Below, in pieces: positions 9,012 to 18,647 of a stretch of DNA of 64,000 nt. Positions within the stretch are counted from its first letter, which is position 1. Each line of letters opens with the position of its first letter. Source of the DNA: Bradyrhizobium sediminis (GTDB taxonomy: Bacteria; Pseudomonadota; Alphaproteobacteria; Rhizobiales; Xanthobacteraceae); assembly GCF_018736085.1 (NCBI RefSeq), contig NZ_CP076134.1, forward strand, positions 1,250,501 through 1,314,500. The letters run 5' to 3'. The translations under genes and the position numbers were made by a program. The notes beneath the pieces are model-generated. The model made no database searches. It saw nothing but the letters and a program-made list of their open reading frames with translations, and was not told the origin of the DNA.

Positions 9012-9500
9012 ATGACGGACGCTGCCAGAACCACTCAGCCGTCCCGGGGGATTTCCGGCATGCTCTGGGACATCCGCCGCGCGCTCGACGGCGTCAGCTA
9101 TACCTGGCTGGCGCTGCCGCTGCGCTTTGCGGTCGCAACCATATTCTGGAATTCGGCGATGGCGAAGCTGGCGAACTGGGACACGACCTTGTCCCTGTTT
9201 GCCGACGAGTATCAGCTGCCGCTCATTCCTCCGGTCATCGCGGCCGATGTGGCGACGGCTGTCGAACTGACCGCGCCCGTCCTGTTGCTGCTCGGCCTTC
9301 TGACGCGGCCGGCAGCCCTCGTCCTGCTCGGCATGACCGCGGTGATCGAGATATTCGTCTATCCCCTGGCATGGCCCACGCACATTCAGTGGGCGGCAAT
9401 GCTGCTGGTCTTGCTGTGCCGAGGTCCCGGCGCGCTGTCGGTTGATCATTGGCTGTTGGGCCGCTTTGGACCGCAGGTTCTTGCGCAAAAGAGTCCGTGA
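9012..9500 (+). CDS. DoxX-family membrane protein (GigT-like)
   Basis: 162 residues with four transmembrane segments after a 30-residue cytoplasmic head; the FWNSAMAKL motif in the first segment is typical of DoxX. It starts 10 bp after bufC with AGGAAG as ribosome binding site. DoxX proteins are often linked to thiol or quinone redox chemistry. Here it is the fourth gene of the bufferin operon and may pass electrons for oxidation of the precursor peptide, which is inference. Confidence 0.85.
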   Translation: MTDAARTTQPSRGISGMLWDIRRALDGVSYTWLALPLRFAVATIFWNSAMAKLANWDTTLSLFADEYQLPLIPPVIAADVATAVELTAPVLLLLGLLTRPAALVLLGMTAVIEIFVYPLAWPTHIQWAAMLLVLLCRGPGALSVDHWLLGRFGPQVLAQKSP

Positions 9501-9560
9501 CCGAGCGTAACATTTTCGCCCTCAAGATCGAAACTCCCTGAACCAAGATAGGAGAATTTC

Positions 9561-9968
9561 ATGTTGTCCCGCCGCTCAATTCTGGTCGCCTCCCTCGTTG
9601 CAAGCTTCCTCGTGATGGCGCCCGCGCTTGCCGAAACGGCGCCGGCATTCGATGCCAAGGTTTTTGATGCCAAAATCTTTGCCGACGCGCAGAAGGCCGG
9701 CAAACCGATCCTGATCGCGATCCACGCGTCCTGGTGCCCCACCTGCAAGGCGCAGGCGCCGATCCTCAGCGAGCTCAGGGCCGATCCCAGGTTCAAGGAC
9801 CTTGCCTACTTCGTCGTCGACTTCGACAGCCAGAAGGATGTAGTCAAGCGCCTCGGCGCCAACATGCAGTCGACCCTGATCGCCTTCAAGGGCGAGAAGG
9901 AAGAGGGACGTTCGGTCGGCGACACCAGGCGGGCGTCGATCTACGCGCTGGTCGAGAAGTCGATCTAG
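9561..9968 (+). CDS. periplasmic thioredoxin-like protein
   Basis: 135 residues. A signal peptide with a twin arginine (SRRSILVAS, cleavage after ALAE) is followed by a small thioredoxin fold with the active site WCPTCK near residue 58. Downstream PILIAIH and FVVDFD fit the core strands. The order thioredoxin, TlpA-like, CcdA suggests that CcdA supplies electrons to this protein across the membrane. It is 60 bp from the DoxX gene and probably in the same transcript. Confidence 0.85.
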   Translation: MLSRRSILVASLVASFLVMAPALAETAPAFDAKVFDAKIFADAQKAGKPILIAIHASWCPTCKAQAPILSELRADPRFKDLAYFVVDFDSQKDVVKRLGANMQSTLIAFKGEKEEGRSVGDTRRASIYALVEKSI

Positions 9969-9970
9969 CC

Positions 9971-10636
9971 TTGCCGACCTTGCCAGGACAACTCCGCAGC
10001 CGCGAAGCAAGCAGCGTCCGGTCCCCGGGGCCGGCAGCCGGGTTGCCTTCGCGGCGCAGCGCCGTCGCCGGCGGACTGGCCGCAGCCGGATCCTGGCTCT
10101 TGCCGGACAGCGTTGTGGCGGCCCAACCAGCCCTGCCTCCCTCATTCACGTCGGGAAGGCATCAATTCACGCTTCTCTCTCCGCAGCGTATCCTGCCGTC
10201 CGTCCGTCTCTTCAGTCTCGGCGGAGGGTCGTTCGACCTTGCCACGCTTCGCGGTCAGCCAATTCTTCTGAATTTCTGGGCGACGTGGTGTGCCGCCTGC
10301 CGGATCGAACTGCCAATTCTTGACCAACTCGCCGAACCAACGCGCAACGACGACTTGAAGGTCATCGCCGTATCGGAAGATCGAGTTGGCCGGGAGCAGG
10401 TAAGCCGCTTCGTCCAATCCCTTTCGATTCGAAACCTCCCGATCTACCTGGATCCGAACGGCTACGTCGCCCACTCGGACCCGGACAACAGGACCGAAGC
10501 TCCATTTGCCCTTTACGGAATGCCGATCACCTACCTGATCGCAAGTTCGGGCCGGATCGTCGGCTACATGCCCGGTGCGGCGAACTGGGCCGAGCCGTCG
10601 GCAAGCGCGCTCATCGAATACCTCGCCGGCGCGTGA
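9971..10636 (+). CDS. TlpA/ResA-like periplasmic thiol-disulfide oxidoreductase
   Basis: About 221 residues. The frame has no ATG at its beginning. I placed the start at the TTG at 9971, two bases after the preceding stop; a TTG at 9980 is the alternative. A twin-arginine signal (PSRRSAVAGG, near residue 30) precedes a TlpA/redoxin domain whose active site is TWCAACR (about residue 107). The extended N-region before the RR motif is longer than usual. It probably reduces disulfides in the periplasm, fed by the CcdA homologue next to it. Confidence 0.75.
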   Translation: MPTLPGQLRSREASSVRSPGPAAGLPSRRSAVAGGLAAAGSWLLPDSVVAAQPALPPSFTSGRHQFTLLSPQRILPSVRLFSLGGGSFDLATLRGQPILLNFWATWCAACRIELPILDQLAEPTRNDDLKVIAVSEDRVGREQVSRFVQSLSIRNLPIYLDPNGYVAHSDPDNRTEAPFALYGMPITYLIASSGRIVGYMPGAANWAEPSASALIEYLAGA

Positions 10637-10672
10637 CGAGATGAAGATGGTCAACAGAGGCGGCTTGATGCG

Positions 10673-11395
10673 ATGACGATCGGCCATACGTTCCTGGCAT
10701 TCGCAGCAGGGGTTCTTTCGATCCTTTCGCCCTGCGTGCTGCCGATCCTGCCCGTTGTTCTCGGCACCGCCGCGTCGAGCCATCGGCACGGCCCGCTGGC
10801 GCTTGCCGCGGGCCTGTCGCTCTCGTTCGTGGCCATCGGATTGTTCCTGGCCACCATCGGTCACGCCATCGGCCTCGATGCGGAACGGCTTCGCTATGTC
10901 GCGGCCTCGCTGGTCATGATCGTCGGCGCCGTGCTGCTGTTGCCGCCCTTGCAGGCGCGGCTGGCGGTTGCCGCCGGGCCGATCGGCAATTGGGCCGACA
11001 GCAGGTTCGCCGGCAACCGCAGCGCCGGCATCGCCGGGCAATTCTGGATCGGCGTTCTGCTCGGTGCGGTCTGGAGTCCCTGCGTCGGGCCGACATTGGG
11101 GGCCGCGTCCCTGCTTGCGGCCCAGGGCACGAACCTGGCGCAGGTCGCGCTCACGATGTTGGCCTTTGGCGTCGGCGCGGCGCTTCCCCTGCTGGGGCTC
11201 GGATGGCTTTCGAGGGAAACCATGGTGCGCTGGCGCAGCAGCCTGTTGTCGGCCGGCAGCGGCATGAAATCCGCGCTCGGCGCCGTGCTGCTGATCGTCG
11301 GCGCGCTGATCCTGACCGGGATGGATAAGGCGGTCGAGGCCGCGCTGGTCGAAGCCTCTCCGGCATGGCTGACCGATCTCACCACGCGCTTCTAA
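10673..11395 (+). CDS. ccdA: CcdA-type membrane electron carrier
   Basis: 240 residues with six transmembrane segments. The paired cysteines lie in SPCVLP (near 19) and SPCVGP (near 141), the hallmark of CcdA/DsbD-gamma proteins, which move electrons from cytoplasmic thioredoxin to periplasmic thiol proteins. Last gene of the thiol-redox block behind the bufferin operon. It may serve the two thioredoxin-fold proteins just upstream rather than general cytochrome c maturation. Confidence 0.88.
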   Translation: MTIGHTFLAFAAGVLSILSPCVLPILPVVLGTAASSHRHGPLALAAGLSLSFVAIGLFLATIGHAIGLDAERLRYVAASLVMIVGAVLLLPPLQARLAVAAGPIGNWADSRFAGNRSAGIAGQFWIGVLLGAVWSPCVGPTLGAASLLAAQGTNLAQVALTMLAFGVGAALPLLGLGWLSRETMVRWRSSLLSAGSGMKSALGAVLLIVGALILTGMDKAVEAALVEASPAWLTDLTTRF

Positions 11396-11410
11396 CCCCC
11401 ACAAACAAAA

Positions 11411-11432
11411 ACCCCGCCATTTGCGGCGGGGT
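11411..11432 (-). terminator. rho-independent terminator of ctrA
   Basis: An 8-bp stem (ACCCCGCC with GGCGGGGT, loop of 6) is followed on the minus strand by a T run. It sits between the convergent ccdA and ctrA and could act for both. Confidence 0.75.
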
Positions 11433-11478
11433 CCAGTCTGGGAGGAGAGAGCCAGAGGCCCTCGGTAGAGCTCTTCGA

Positions 11479-12180
<702 letters not shown>

Positions 12181-12545
12181 GCCAGTCCCCTATAGTCGCC
12201 GCTCCGGGCGTCAGGTCGGCCGCACTTGCGGCACTCAAAACGCCTTTGAACAACTGATTCGGATCCTGACGACATATGGTTAACAAAATCTGATTCCTGT
12301 TCGCAAGGTCTTTCAGTGCAATTTTCATCGAATCGCCCTAAGATATTGCGGTGAAGCAAGTTTTCGTAACCACTCCCGTTCAGTTTTCACATTAAGAGAC
12401 GGGCCTAACCGACTCTCGCGACTCGTCCTTCTTCTGATGGGCGAGCGCTCTCAGTCACCAAAGACAGTGACGCAATGATTAACGATGCGGGTAAACACGA
12501 AGTTAAGGGTAGGGCCCTAAAGCGCTTAAACTTAAGGTTTTCGCA
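12181..12545. other. ctrA-fliI intergenic region
   Basis: 365 bp without a gene, AT-richer than its neighbours. Several TTAA half sites occur, mostly within the last 70 bp before fliI. The nearest to a CtrA box is TTAA at 12479 followed eight bases later by GTAA. I see no exact TTAA-N7-TTAA pair. Promoters for both genes must lie here. Confidence 0.5.
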
Positions 12546-13871
12546 ATGAAGGCGCTCGCCGAGCAGATCAGCGACATCGACGGCGTCAATATATATGGCC
12601 GGGTTGTGGGCGTCCGCGGCCTGATGGTCGAGATCGCGGGGCCGATCCATGCGATGTCGGTCGGCGCCCGCATCGTCATCGATACCGGCGGCAACCGTTT
12701 CATTCCCTCCGAGGTCATCGGCTTTTCCGGCAACAACGCCGTGGTGATGCCGTTCGCCGGCCTCGAAGGCGTGCGCCGTGGCTGCCGGGCGGTGATCGCC
12801 AATGCCGCAAGCCAGGTGCGGCCTTCGCCGTCCTGGCTCGGCCGCGTCATCAACGCGATGGGTGAGCCGATCGACGGCAAGGGGCCGCTGCAGCAGGGCG
12901 CCTCGCCGATGCCCTATCGCAACTCGCCGCCGCCGGCGCATTCGCGCAAGCGGGTCGGTGCGCCGCTCGATCTCGGCGTGCGCTCGCTCAATACCTTTCT
13001 CACCTGTTGCCGCGGCCAGCGGCTCGGCATCTTCGCCGGCTCCGGCGTCGGCAAATCGGTGCTGCTGTCGATGCTGGCGCGCAATGTCGATGCCGACATC
13101 ACCGTGATCGGACTCGTCGGTGAACGCGGCCGCGAGGTGCAGGAATTCCTGCAGGATGACCTCGGCGAGGAGGGCCTGGCGCGCTCGGTGGTGGTGGTGG
13201 CGACCTCCGACGAGCCTGCGCTGATGCGGCGGCAGGCGGCCTATCTGACCTTGGCCATCGCGGAATATTTCCGCGACGAAGACAAGGACGTGCTGTGCCT
13301 GATGGATTCGGTGACGCGCTTTGCCATGGCGCAGCGCGAAATCGGCCTGTCGGCGGGCGAGCCGCCGACCGCCAAGGGCTATACGCCGACCGTGTTCACC
13401 GAGCTGCCGAAGCTGCTCGAGCGCGCCGGACCGGGGGTCGGCGCCGGCACCATCACCGGTATTTTTACGGTGCTGGTGGACGGTGACGATCATAACGAGC
13501 CGATCGCCGACGCGGTCCGCGGCATTCTCGACGGCCATATCGTGATGCAGCGCTCGATCGCCGAGCGCGGCCGCTATCCGGCGATCAACATTCTCAAATC
13601 GGTCTCCCGCACCATGCCGAAATCGGCCGATCCGGCCTATCTGCCCGTCATTACCCGGGTCCGCCAGGTGATGGCGACCTATGCCGACATGGAGGAACTG
13701 ATCCGGCTCGGGGCCTATCGCCAGGGCTCCAGCGCTGAGGTCGACGAGGCGATCCGGCTGCACGAACCCCTGGAAAGCTTCCTGCGCCAGGCCAAGGACG
13801 AGACCACCGGCCTGAACGAGGGCTACCGGCAGCTTGAGCAAATCCTGAAGGACTTGGAAACGGAACGCTAA
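12546..13871 (+). CDS. fliI: flagellar export ATPase FliI
   Basis: 441 residues. Beta-barrel domain at 1-95, then the ATPase core with Walker A GSGVGKS (near 164) and the Walker B region [13 protein letters not shown] (near 250). The segment [20 protein letters not shown] identifies the type III/flagellar branch of F1-like ATPases. It powers export of flagellar subunits and works with FliH and FliJ. The FliJ gene follows after 109 bp. Confidence 0.97.
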   Translation: MKALAEQISDIDGVNIYGRVVGVRGLMVEIAGPIHAMSVGARIVIDTGGNRFIPSEVIGFSGNNAVVMPFAGLEGVRRGCRAVIANAASQVRPSPSWLGRVINAMGEPIDGKGPLQQGASPMPYRNSPPPAHSRKRVGAPLDLGVRSLNTFLTCCRGQRLGIFAGSGVGKSVLLSMLARNVDADITVIGLVGERGREVQEFLQDDLGEEGLARSVVVVATSDEPALMRRQAAYLTLAIAEYFRDEDKDVLCLMDSVTRFAMAQREIGLSAGEPPTAKGYTPTVFTELPKLLERAGPGVGAGTITGIFTVLVDGDDHNEPIADAVRGILDGHIVMQRSIAERGRYPAINILKSVSRTMPKSADPAYLPVITRVRQVMATYADMEELIRLGAYRQGSSAEVDEAIRLHEPLESFLRQAKDETTGLNEGYRQLEQILKDLETER

Positions 13872-13980
13872 CTTTGTCAGGCCATCATCCGCGCCACACA
13901 ACGAGCTGCACCGGCGGGGCCCCTGAGGGGCGCCGGTTCCGTCCCGCGTTCAGGCCGGGACTTCTGGGGAGTATGAGTCG

Positions 13981-14400
13981 ATGAAGTCACGTGAAACGCT
14001 GATCCGCCTGAAGAAATTTCAGGTCGACGAAAAGCGCCGAAGGGTCGCCCAGATCGAGGGCATGATCGCCGATTTCCAGCGGATGTCGGTCGACCTGGAG
14101 CGCGAAATCCAGACCGAACAGGAGCGCGCCGGGATCAACGATCCCACGCATTTCGCCTATCCGACCTATGCCAAGGCCGCGATCCAGCGGCGTGAAAATC
14201 TGACCCGCTCGGCCGACGAATTGCGGATCCAGCTCGAAGACGCCAAGAGCCTGTTGGGCGAGGCGTTCGACGAACTCAAGAAAGTCGAGCTCCTAGACGA
14301 GCGCGACCAGGCCCGCGAACGGGCCGAGGAGAGCGCCCGGGAACAGGCCGATCTCGACAGTATCGGCCTGATGCGCGCCCGCATCGGGGCGGTTGCCTGA
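13981..14400 (+). CDS. fliJ: flagellar export chaperone FliJ
   Basis: 139 residues, almost entirely charged alpha-helix with heptad-like spacing, as expected for the FliJ antiparallel coiled coil that inserts into the FliI ring. It starts MKSRETLIRLKKFQVDEKRR, close to the family pattern. A short ribosome binding site (GGGGAG) precedes it. It follows fliI and ends before a strong terminator. Confidence 0.9.
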   Translation: MKSRETLIRLKKFQVDEKRRRVAQIEGMIADFQRMSVDLEREIQTEQERAGINDPTHFAYPTYAKAAIQRRENLTRSADELRIQLEDAKSLLGEAFDELKKVELLDERDQARERAEESAREQADLDSIGLMRARIGAVA

Positions 14401-14433
14401 CGGCTTCGATTCCGAGATTTCAGCAAGATCGAG

Positions 14434-14457
14434 AACCCGGGCCGCAAGGCCCGGGTT
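14434..14457 (+). terminator. terminator after fliJ
   Basis: A perfect 10-bp stem AACCCGGGCC/GGCCCGGGTT with loop GCAA, 34 bp after the fliJ stop. The T tail is short. Confidence 0.7.
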
Positions 14458-14606
14458 TGTCGTTGGCGGGGTTGTCGTTGGAATGTCCACAGGCCTGTCA
14501 TCGGCGACTTGGTGGCCCGCTCCGGCGCAAGGTATGATACTGACATGTCAGGACTGCCGCTCCGGTATGTGAGAAGCGATGGGGCATCGCGATTTGGGGA
14601 CGCTGA

Positions 14607-15152
14607 ATGCTGACGCCGGCTGAGTTGGTCTGGCTGATTGCCGCCGTTGCCAAAGGGGATCAGGCCGCTTTCGAGCGGCTTTACGCGGCCACGCGCGCGA
14701 AACTCTTCGGCGTGGTGCTGCGTATCTTGCGGCGACAGGATCTCGCCGAGGAGGTCCTCCAGGAGGCTTACGCCAGGATATGGAACGGCGCCGGGCAATT
14801 CAATCCCGGTCTGTCGTCGCCGATCACGTGGATGGCGTCGATCGCCCGCAACCGGGCCATCGACATCGTGCGCAAGCGCAGCGAAGTCTCGATCGAAGAG
14901 GAGCCCTCGGCCATGGAAGTGGCCGCCGACAGCCCGGATCCGCTGGCGCGCCGGGAGATGACGGAGGAGTTGAAGCGGCTCCTGGAATGCGTCGGCCGCC
15001 TCGAACCGGACCGGCAGAAGCTGGTGCTGCTGGCCTATTACAACGGCTGGAGCCGCGAGCAGCTGGCGGCGAAGTTCGAGACGCCGGTGAATACGGTGAA
15101 GACATGGCTGCGCCGCAGCATGATGGATATCCGGGAGTGTCTCGGGCTTTGA
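14607..15152 (+). CDS. ECF sigma factor, SigK-like
   Basis: 181 residues. Region 2 contains EEVLQEAYARIWNGAGQF and region 4 contains LEPDRQKLVLLAYYNGWS followed by a helix-turn-helix ending NTVKTWLRRSM. The gene directly downstream encodes an RskA-like anti-sigma, the standard partner of SigK-type factors. Such systems answer redox or envelope signals; the regulon here is unknown. Confidence 0.9.
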   Translation: MLTPAELVWLIAAVAKGDQAAFERLYAATRAKLFGVVLRILRRQDLAEEVLQEAYARIWNGAGQFNPGLSSPITWMASIARNRAIDIVRKRSEVSIEEEPSAMEVAADSPDPLARREMTEELKRLLECVGRLEPDRQKLVLLAYYNGWSREQLAAKFETPVNTVKTWLRRSMMDIRECLGL

Positions 15153-15169
15153 GAGATCTTGGACTCTAG

Positions 15170-16045
15170 ATGATGGCCTACAGCGAAGACCATATCGCGC
15201 TCGCCGCGGAATATGCGCTCGGCACCCTCGATGCCGACGAGCGCGCGCAGGTCGAGACCATGATGTCCGTCGACAAGGACTTCACGGCGATGGTCGAGGC
15301 GTGGCAGCGCAAGCTCGGCGTCCTGAACCAGATGGTCGGATCGATCGAGCCGAGGCCCGAGGTCTGGGACAAAATCAAGACCGCGATAGGACATTCCGAG
15401 CCGCAGTCGCCGCTGGTGCTTCCCGAAGCGCCGCCACCGCCGGCCGCGCCCGAGGTCAGCGAGCCCGCTGCGCCCGTCGACACCTCCAACGTCATCCGGC
15501 TGTCCGCACAGGCCCGGCGCTGGCGCAACATCGCGACGCTCACGACCGCGATGGCCGCAGCACTGGTGGCGATGATCGCGACCCAGCTTTACCAGCCGGA
15601 TCTGCTGCCCGACGGCCTGCGCCCGAAGGTGCGGACCCGGGTGGTCGAAGTGAAGACGACCGTTGCGCCGACGCCGTCGGCGCAATATGTCGCCCTGCTG
15701 CAGAAGGACAGCGGGTCGCCCGCCTTCATTCTCACGGTGGACGGCACCACCAAGAACTTCACGGTGCGTCGGGTCGGCGCGACCCCCGAGCCCGGCAAGA
15801 GCTACGAACTGTGGCTGGTCTCCGACAAGCTGCAGCGGCCGCGTTCGCTGGGCGTGATCGGCGGCAATGATTTCACGATGCGGCCGGCGCTGGCGTCCTA
15901 CGACACCGACACGGTGAACAAGGCGACCTATGCCGTGACGGTCGAGCCGGAAGGCGGCTCGCCGACCGGCGTCGCCACCGGCCCGATCGTGTTTACCGGC
16001 AAGCTGATCGAGAGCGTTCCGCCGGCGACTGCTGCGCCCCGCTGA
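15170..16045 (+). CDS. RskA-family membrane anti-sigma factor
   Basis: 291 residues. The N-terminal zinc-less anti-sigma region (1-90) begins with HIALAAEYALGTLDADER, as in RskA. A proline-rich linker at 85-110 and one transmembrane segment near 125-145 follow. The periplasmic RskA domain (160-285) contains PEPGKSYELWLV. Release by regulated proteolysis is expected from the family. It starts 17 bp after the sigma gene; a second ATG follows the first directly. Confidence 0.9.
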   Translation: MMAYSEDHIALAAEYALGTLDADERAQVETMMSVDKDFTAMVEAWQRKLGVLNQMVGSIEPRPEVWDKIKTAIGHSEPQSPLVLPEAPPPPAAPEVSEPAAPVDTSNVIRLSAQARRWRNIATLTTAMAAALVAMIATQLYQPDLLPDGLRPKVRTRVVEVKTTVAPTPSAQYVALLQKDSGSPAFILTVDGTTKNFTVRRVGATPEPGKSYELWLVSDKLQRPRSLGVIGGNDFTMRPALASYDTDTVNKATYAVTVEPEGGSPTGVATGPIVFTGKLIESVPPATAAPR

Positions 16046-16060
16046 GGCAGCCGACAAAAG

Positions 16061-16087
16061 AAAACGCCCGTGGGGAGCGGGCGTTTT
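16061..16087 (+). terminator. terminator of the sigma/anti-sigma operon
   Basis: Stem AAAACGCCCG/CGGGCGTTTT (10 bp, loop of 7) ending in TTTT, 15 bp after the stop. Confidence 0.85.
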
Positions 16088-16181
16088 CCGTAGTCAACTT
16101 GGGGGTAGTTGGGGTCTTCTAAATATCCACGTGGCGACCTTGGGGGGCTGATAAAGAGCCGCGTGAATTCCGTGAATTCCG

Positions 16182-16382
16182 TTAGCGAACCGTCGAGGTG
16201 GTCGCGCTGGTGATCGCCACCGGCTTGCCGGCTTTGATGACGCGCGCGGTCTGGGTGTATCCTTCATCTGACGTGGTGCGTGCCAAGACGCTGAAGCCTG
16301 CCACCGCGATACCAGCAACGAGCGCCACGACCACGATCTTCAGATGGGTCGAGCGATCTGCGCTGTAGATCGAATGGTTCAT
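16182..16382 (-). CDS. small single-span membrane protein
   Basis: 66 residues. A short polar head (MNHSIYSADRSTHLK) leads into one hydrophobic segment (17-33) and a basic, Thr/Ser-rich tail. The sequence type recurs as a conserved hypothetical in Bradyrhizobium genomes, but its function is unknown. A ribosome binding site (GGAGG) lies just upstream. It is a single gene. Confidence 0.65.
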   Translation of the reverse strand: MNHSIYSADRSTHLKIVVVALVAGIAVAGFSVLARTTSDEGYTQTARVIKAGKPVAITSATTSTVR

Positions 16383-16694
16383 GGAAGCCTCCTGCCGCCT
16401 TCCTGCTTACGGAATTTGTCTGGTGCATCCGCCGACAGGTTCAACGTCTCCCGGCTGGAAACGTAGGGATTCGGCCTTTGGTTCCTAAGATGCGATCACA
16501 AGGCAGTGAAAAGACTTGAACGCCCGCGATCCGGTTGCAGGGCAACAACCCTCGAGACAGCAAGTTATCGAATTATTGCAGTATGTTATATTTTTCTGAC
16601 TTGCCGCGGTGCAAAATGACGGCAATTGGCGCTGATCAAGAAAACATTTGCCTGTGGCGAAAAAGTCCACCTCTTCCGCACTGATTTGCGCCGC
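16383..16694. other. intergenic stretch, weak FNR/FixK-like site only
   Basis: No gene. The right half is AT-rich. TTGGC-N4-ATCAA at 16626-16639 resembles a degraded FNR/FixK box (TTGAT-N4-ATCAA), but it lies behind ubiV and 244 bp before the small membrane gene, so its relevance is doubtful. Confidence 0.3.
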
Positions 16695-17624
16695 TCAGTG
16701 CGGCGCCGTGCCGGTGAGGGCGGTCCAGCCGTAGCCGGGGCGGCCGTGATGGAAGCCGTTCGAGAACGGTGCATCGAGCGGCAGTTCCTCAAGGCAGGCC
16801 AACGCCTCCGCGACCGTCAGATCCCCGTCCAGCACGCTGCGAAAGGCGGTCGCAACCCGGACCATGTCGCAGCTGTGCGGCGACAGCCGGTAGCGGGAAA
16901 CGCCGGCAGCTTTCAGAGCCGGGATTTCCTGGACCAGGTTCAGGTACTCCCACGACAAGGTCTGCACGCCGTTGGCGACGAGAAACGGCTTCCGCTCCAG
17001 CGTCGAAAGTACCAGCCCGTCGGGATCGTTCTCGCAGACGAACAGGCAGGTGTCCTTGGTGCGGCCGTGCGCCCGGGCGTGATAGCACCGCGCCGAAAGC
17101 GCCAGCGACTGGCGGCCGAACACCTGAACCTCGATCGTCACCTTCGCAGGTCCTGCGGCCGCGCAGAGCACGCCGATCGCGGAAGACGGCAGCTCGATCG
17201 GGAGACAGATATTCTGCGCGCCTTTGGCTGCGAGAAAGCGCAAGGTCTCTTCGTTATAGACGTTCATCAGCGGGCCGATGCAATGCGGCCGCCCGCGCAA
17301 ATGGAACGCCGCCGAGGCATCGTTGGCTTCGACCAGCTCCGACGTCCGCTCGCAGACGTCGCTGACCAGCCGACGGTCGAGCCGCGAAGCGGTTTCGCCG
17401 AGCGTCGTATGCACCACGGTCTTGCCGGCTGCGCGCAGACGTTCGGCAACCGCCTCGTAATGATCCCGGAACAGCGGCGCGCGCTTGGAGCAGATGGTTT
17501 CGCCGAGATAGACCACGGATACCGGCGCTTCTTCGGCGATGCGGAAATAGAAGTCGCGCCAGGTCTCGGGTGCCCAGTTGAACAGGTTCGGGCCAAGCGT
17601 CAGTTCGGTTCGCGCGCCGCTCAT
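16695..17624 (-). CDS. ubiV: ubiquinone biosynthesis protein UbiV (U32 family)
   Basis: 309 residues. U32 peptidase-type fold. Cysteines in GETICSKR (near 45) and in a C-X12-C-X3-C cluster (CYHARAHGRTKDTCLFVC) match the 4Fe-4S ligand spacing of E. coli UbiV. With UbiU it performs oxygen-independent hydroxylation steps of ubiquinone synthesis. It is 6 bp downstream of ubiU in a ubiT-ubiU-ubiV operon. Confidence 0.92.
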   Translation of the reverse strand: MSGARTELTLGPNLFNWAPETWRDFYFRIAEEAPVSVVYLGETICSKRAPLFRDHYEAVAERLRAAGKTVVHTTLGETASRLDRRLVSDVCERTSELVEANDASAAFHLRGRPHCIGPLMNVYNEETLRFLAAKGAQNICLPIELPSSAIGVLCAAAGPAKVTIEVQVFGRQSLALSARCYHARAHGRTKDTCLFVCENDPDGLVLSTLERKPFLVANGVQTLSWEYLNLVQEIPALKAAGVSRYRLSPHSCDMVRVATAFRSVLDGDLTVAEALACLEELPLDAPFSNGFHHGRPGYGWTALTGTAPH

Positions 17625-17630
17625 GTTCGG

Positions 17631-18647
17631 TTATCTCCAGCTCTTGCTCTGAAAGGCGCCCTGGGTCTCCTTGTGGCCCTCGGTCAGCGCGATCAGGTCG
17701 GTCAGCGACGGTTGTTTGCCAGTCATGATCTCGTCGACCGCCTTGCGAAAGGCGGCGACCACGGATCTGACATAGGCGCGGCTGCGCTGGCGTCCCTCGA
17801 TCTTCAGGGCGGTGACCCCGGCGCGCATCAGGTCGGGCAACAGCGCCGAAAGGTTCAGCGAGCGCGGCTCCTCGAAGGCGTAATAGGGCTCGGGCTGCGC
17901 CGAGCAGGAATACCGTCCCTTGCAGATGGTCGGATAGCCGCCGTTTTCGCCGCAGCCATAGCGATCGATGACGAACGATCCGAGCTTCGTCGTCAGCGTG
18001 CCGTCGGCTTCCTCTTCATAGTGGACGTCGGCCGCCGGCGAACACACGCCGTCCATGTTGGTCGAGACGCCGGTCACGTAGTTGGTCAGGCTGCAGCGGC
18101 CTTCGGCCATCATGCCGATATTGCCGAACACGAACGCCTCGATCTCGCAAGGGATCTGCCGGTGAATGTCGGCGATCTCCGCCACCGTCAGGATGCGCGG
18201 CAGCACCACGCGCCTGACGTTGAATTCCTCGCAGTGGAAGCGGATCGCCTCCGGCGACGACGCGCCGGCCTGCACCGACAGATGCAGACGCAGTTGCGGG
18301 AACTCGCGCGCGGCATAGGCCGCAACCCCGATGTCCGCGACGATGATCGCATCCGCCGCGACGGAAGCCGCAATTCCGATTGCATCCTTCCAGAGCTGGA
18401 ACTGGCCGGCGGGGGGAAAGGTATTGACGGCCAGGAGAACCTTGGCTCCGCGGGCATGGGCATAGTCGACCGATTTTCCGAGCTCGTCGGGCGAGAAATT
18501 CAGTCCGGGAAAGTTCCGCGCATTGGTCGCGTTCTGCAGGCCGCAATAGACGGCGTCGGCCCCGGCATCGACCGCGGTGCGCAGGCTCGCCGGCGTGCCG
18601 GCCGGGCAGACCAGTTCGGGACGGCGGGGGGCGACATGGTCATTCAT
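17631..18647 (-). CDS. ubiU: ubiquinone biosynthesis protein UbiU (U32 family)
   Basis: 338 residues from the ATG at 18647; the frame extends further, but that part is the end of ubiT read in another frame. It carries the U32 signature ALKIEGRQRS near 280 and cysteines in GRCSL, GVCSP and GCGENGGYPTICKGRYSC that supply the iron-sulfur ligands. It forms a heterodimer with UbiV that hydroxylates ubiquinone precursors without O2, using prephenate as oxygen donor in E. coli. The start overlaps the ubiT end by 8 bp. Confidence 0.92.
   Translation of the reverse strand: MNDHVAPRRPELVCPAGTPASLRTAVDAGADAVYCGLQNATNARNFPGLNFSPDELGKSVDYAHARGAKVLLAVNTFPPAGQFQLWKDAIGIAASVAADAIIVADIGVAAYAAREFPQLRLHLSVQAGASSPEAIRFHCEEFNVRRVVLPRILTVAEIADIHRQIPCEIEAFVFGNIGMMAEGRCSLTNYVTGVSTNMDGVCSPAADVHYEEEADGTLTTKLGSFVIDRYGCGENGGYPTICKGRYSCSAQPEPYYAFEEPRSLNLSALLPDLMRAGVTALKIEGRQRSRAYVRSVVAAFRKAVDEIMTGKQPSLTDLIALTEGHKETQGAFQSKSWR

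Noticed and set aside
12479..12494. CtrA binding site before fliI
   Set aside because: The half sites are spaced by eight rather than seven bases and the second is GTAA, so I do not annotate it as a site.
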